Assembly: GCA_942490855.1 (NCBI GenBank)
Contig: CALNYS010000001.1
Coordinates: 1-64,000 of the forward strand
Source of the DNA: CALNYS01 sp942490855
GTDB lineage: Bacteria > Planctomycetota > Phycisphaerae > Phycisphaerales > UBA1924
DNA length: 64,000 bases
Direction: 5' to 3'
Positions 61,615 to 64,000 of this stretch are shown one piece after another. A model generated the notes under the pieces. That model was not told the DNA's origin and searched no databases. It saw only the letters and a program-made list of their open reading frames with translations. The position numbers were made by a program, and so were the translations under genes. Every line of letters starts with the position of its first letter. Position 1 is the first letter of the stretch.

Positions 61615-61971
61615 ATGGAGACTCCAACGCTGATCTACGTCGGCGCGAAGCGGAACATCACCGCGTTGGACGCGGCGAGCGGGGAGGTGGTCTGGGAGCT
61701 CAAGCTGCCGGGCGCCTTCGGCACGTACCTGACGCTGATGGTCGAGGACGGGGTGCTGTACGCGGCGCGTCAGGGGGTGATGTACGCGATCAACGCGCTC
61801 TCGGGCGAGCCGCTGTGGCAGTCGGAGATCAAGGGCGCGAAGAACACACCGATGATGATCGCGACGTCCCGGGGCGGGAGCACGTCGGTGCAGCAGCAGC
61901 AGCAGTTTCACAAGAAGCAGTTTGACACGGCGGTGGCGCAGGGCGCCGCGGGGGGCGCGGGTGCGGGCTGA
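61615..61971 (+). CDS. Short PQQ-like beta-propeller repeat protein
   Basis: A 118-residue protein with two PQQ/WD-like blades: IYVGAKRNITALDAASGEVVWELKL and GVLYAARQGVMYAINALSGE (in part), a few rungs of the eight-bladed fold and far too short to close a propeller alone. It has no signal peptide. The C-terminus is Gln/Ala/Gly-rich with five Gln codons in a row (CAG x5 at 61891-61905). ATG 61615 follows GAGGAGG. It might assemble as an oligomer. It ends 31 bases before the cardiolipin synthase start. Confidence 0.7.
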   Translation: METPTLIYVGAKRNITALDAASGEVVWELKLPGAFGTYLTLMVEDGVLYAARQGVMYAINALSGEPLWQSEIKGAKNTPMMIATSRGGSTSVQQQQQFHKKQFDTAVAQGAAGGAGAG

Positions 61972-62002
61972 GCGGGGCGGGGCCCGTGGGTAGGATGCCC
62001 GG

Positions 62003-63436
62003 GTGCTTGGCTTCTTGTACATCGTGGCGGAATGGTCGATCCGCATCGGGATGACGCCGCTGGTGATCCGGAAGCGGGACGCGTCGTCGTCGCTGGCGTG
62101 GCTGGCGTTCATCTACTTCATCCCGTTCGTCGGGGCGGTGGTCTACTTCTTCATCGGCGAGGTTGAGCTCGGGAAGCGGCGCGGCGCGCGGCACCGGGAG
62201 GCCTCGGCGTCGCTCCGCAAGGCCCTGGACCTGCACCACCCGGCGGAGGTGGTTGATGGGGTTATCCGCGGGGCCCAGGAAGACTTCGAGCTGCTGTGCC
62301 GGCGTGTGGGCGGGAGCCCGGCGCTGGGGGGGAACTCGGTCGAGCCGCTGGCGGACACGGACGCGTTTCTCACGCGGCTGAGCGAGGAGATCGACGCGGC
62401 GGAGCGGACGGTGCACGCGCTGTACTACATCTTCGGAACGGACGGCGGCGCGAGGCGTGTGATCGACGCCATCGAGCGGGCGGCCAAGCGGGGGGTGCGC
62501 TGCCGGGTGCTCGTTGACGCGGTGGGGTCGAAGCGGTTTATGAGGACGGTGGCGCCGCGGCTGCGGGCGGCGGGCGTGGAGTGCTCGGCGTGCCTGCCGG
62601 TTGGTCTGTTCCGTCGGGCGCTCGCGCGGATCGACCTGCGGAACCACCGGAAGCTGGCGGTGATCGACGGGCGCGTGGCGTACGTGGGCTCGCACAACGC
62701 GATCGACGCTGATTACGGGCTGCGCACGCGCGACGGGATGATGAAGGTCGGCCCCTGGCATGACCTGAGCGCGCGGATCGAGGGGCCCGCGGTGCGCGAG
62801 CTGCAGGCGGTGTTCCTGGAGGACTGGAACGCGGAGACGCACGAGACGCTGGTGGACGACGACCTCTTCGCGGCGTCGGTGTCGGGTGAGACGGCGATCC
62901 AGGTCTCGCCCAGCGGGCCGTCGGGGCGCCCGGCGGCGCTCCGCTGGTTGGTGTCGGCGGCGTTGCACGAGGCGCAGGAGCGGGTGGTGATCACGTCGCC
63001 GTACCTGGCCCTGGACACGAGCACGCTGCAGTCGCTGCAGCTGACGGCGATGCGCGGGGTGGCGGTCTCGCTGGTGTTGCCCGAGAAGAGCAACAGCGTG
63101 CTGGCGGCGGGGGCGTGCCGGGCGTGTTACTCGATGCTGCTCGGTGCGGGCGTGCGGATTCACCTGCATCAGGAGGGGTTGCTTCACGCCAAGACGATGA
63201 CGGTTGACGACGCGTTCACGCTTGGCGGGTCGGGGAACTTCGATATGCGGTCGTTCCTGCTGAACTTCGAGCTGACGACGATTTTGTACGGGAGCGCGGC
63301 GACGTCGCGCGTGCGGGAGCAGCAGGAGCGGTACATCGCACAATCGCGCGAGCTGACGATGGACGAGTGGGGCGCGCGGGCGCGGTGGAAGATGACGCTG
63401 GATCGTCTGGCGATGCTGGCGAGCCCGTTGCTCTAA
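62003..63436 (+). CDS. cls: Cardiolipin synthase (phospholipase D family)
   Basis: A 477-residue membrane-bound enzyme that makes cardiolipin from phosphatidylglycerol. Two N-terminal helices (SSSLAWLAFIYFIPFVGAVV region) precede two HKD motifs. The first is NHRKLAVIDGRVAYVGSHN (residues about 214-232), the second LLHAKTMTVDDAFTLGGSGN (about 393-412), where H-x-K-x4-D is complete in both. Length and layout match ClsA. Start GTG 62003. It is convergent with the next gene, their stop codons overlapping at 63433-63436. Confidence 0.9.
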   Translation: MLGFLYIVAEWSIRIGMTPLVIRKRDASSSLAWLAFIYFIPFVGAVVYFFIGEVELGKRRGARHREASASLRKALDLHHPAEVVDGVIRGAQEDFELLCRRVGGSPALGGNSVEPLADTDAFLTRLSEEIDAAERTVHALYYIFGTDGGARRVIDAIERAAKRGVRCRVLVDAVGSKRFMRTVAPRLRAAGVECSACLPVGLFRRALARIDLRNHRKLAVIDGRVAYVGSHNAIDADYGLRTRDGMMKVGPWHDLSARIEGPAVRELQAVFLEDWNAETHETLVDDDLFAASVSGETAIQVSPSGPSGRPAALRWLVSAALHEAQERVVITSPYLALDTSTLQSLQLTAMRGVAVSLVLPEKSNSVLAAGACRACYSMLLGAGVRIHLHQEGLLHAKTMTVDDAFTLGGSGNFDMRSFLLNFELTTILYGSAATSRVREQQERYIAQSRELTMDEWGARARWKMTLDRLAMLASPLL

Positions 63437-63939
63437 ACGGGGGCGACGTCGTCGGCGCCGCGAGATTCGACGACAGCGATCGCGGTGTCCTTGACGCTCT
63501 TGAAGGCGAGCAGCCCGAAGACGATCGAGGCGGGCCAGAAGACGAAGATCCCCACGAGCGGGACGAACCCGAGCGGGACGAGGATGCAGCTGATGAGCGC
63601 GAGGGTCTCGTGTGCGCGCGGGGCGTTGATGGCGTGCTTGGCGGCGTGCGCGTTGAGGTCCTTCGTCAGGCCCCAGAACGCGACGAAGTTCCAGAAGAGG
63701 TTGAAGAAGGGGACGAAGCAGAGGCCGACGGCCAGGGGCGGCGCGGTGCGGGCCTCGTCCGCGGGGAGGATCGACCACGCGCGGTACAGGAAGATCGCCA
63801 GCAGCACCGCGCCCGTGATGAGGATGGGGAGGCCGACCAGCAGCAGCGTCAGCGGGGCGCCCACGGCGACGCAGATGGCGCCGTAGAGGAAGAGGTTCTG
63901 AAACGTCGAGGGCGCGACGACGGCGGGGGGCGTGGTCAT
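63433..63939 (-). CDS. Small polytopic membrane protein of unknown function
   Basis: A 168-residue protein with about four membrane helices: a long N-terminal hairpin (ICVAVGAPLTLLLVGLPILI, then TGAVLLAIFLYRAW), a short amphipathic stretch, then a second hairpin (FVPLVGIFVFWPASIVFGLL). The PLAVGLCFVPFFNLFWNFVA and GLTKDLNAHA segments are seen in uncharacterised small membrane proteins that often sit in the DUF4870/DUF4234-like group, but I cannot assign a family. ATG 63939. Only 61 bases of the region upstream are present, with no feature recognised. Confidence 0.75.
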   Translation of the reverse strand: MTTPPAVVAPSTFQNLFLYGAICVAVGAPLTLLLVGLPILITGAVLLAIFLYRAWSILPADEARTAPPLAVGLCFVPFFNLFWNFVAFWGLTKDLNAHAAKHAINAPRAHETLALISCILVPLGFVPLVGIFVFWPASIVFGLLAFKSVKDTAIAVVESRGADDVAPV

Positions 63940-64000
63940 GGTATGGGGGCTTTCTTATCGCGCGGCGAGCGCTTTGGCCGTTTCGGTTGCAGATCGGTGG

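Noticed and set aside
61891..61905. CAG x5 run considered as a phase-variable repeat
   Set aside because: A short triplet repeat cannot shift the frame and lies near the end of a small gene; five units is little above chance in this composition.

Overview
The window is two unrelated pieces of DNA joined near base 2866. Bases 1 to about 2866 are AT-rich and read like a gammaproteobacterium: a secreted alpha/beta hydrolase, a fragment of an IS4-family transposase, and a mechanosensitive-channel-like membrane protein cut off by the join. Everything after that is GC-rich and consistent with a marine planctomycete of the Phycisphaerae type. Supporting signs are C-terminal dockerin-like ADLDG repeats ending in WGxC, an exosortase with VPxP-type sorting signals, a Gram-negative LPS set (KdtA, LptD), and a RAYT transposase remnant bracketed by REP palindromes. 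The join is most simply a chimeric (metagenome) contig; a true transfer is the weaker alternative.

Bases 2930-33660 form a large exopolysaccharide locus. rfbB and rfbD (dTDP-rhamnose) lie on the minus strand at one edge, and rmlA, which makes their substrate, lies on the plus strand at the other. Between them is a secreted beta-helix protein and then a tightly packed plus-strand series, many of its genes overlapping by 4-8 bases: pyruvyl transferase (frameshifted), Wzx-like flippase, acetyltransferase, FrhB-like protein, Wzy-like polymerase, a second pyruvyl transferase, three glycosyltransferases, a PssD/PssE-like split glycosyltransferase, nucleotide-sugar dehydrogenase, another glycosyltransferase, RmlC-like cupin, a degenerate nucleotidyltransferase, exosortase, EpsI-like partner, Wzc-like chain-length ATPase, WbaP-like initiating phosphosugar transferase, and a 1412-residue TPR protein. 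Together they would make, decorate, flip, polymerise and control the length of a rhamnose- and uronate-containing polymer. No outer-membrane polysaccharide exporter (Wza type) is seen here.

Bases 33900-43720 form a surface-protein region: four tandem paralogous secreted proteins with C-terminal VPxP-TM-RRRR sorting signals (probable exosortase substrates), followed by a two-partner-secretion pair (TpsB transporter and 1406-residue TpsA-like adhesin). Bases 44100-47400 carry two paralogous secreted proteins with twin C-terminal dockerin-like repeats. The most interesting part of the window is the physical linkage of polysaccharide synthesis, exosortase, four tandem substrates and two-partner secretion, which suggests one cell-envelope or biofilm-matrix programme.

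Bases 47440-64000 are mostly housekeeping: tRNA-Val, kdtA and lptD (convergent, overlapping stops), a CDP-alcohol phosphatidyltransferase, a RAYT remnant with REP palindromes, a homogentisate-dioxygenase-like enzyme, a DUF6624-like lipoprotein, two paralogous PilZ-receiver proteins, a VOC protein, an ECF sigma factor with a small membrane protein, a tandem lumazine-binding-like protein, an orphan CoA-transferase subunit B, a cardiolipin synthase and a small membrane protein.
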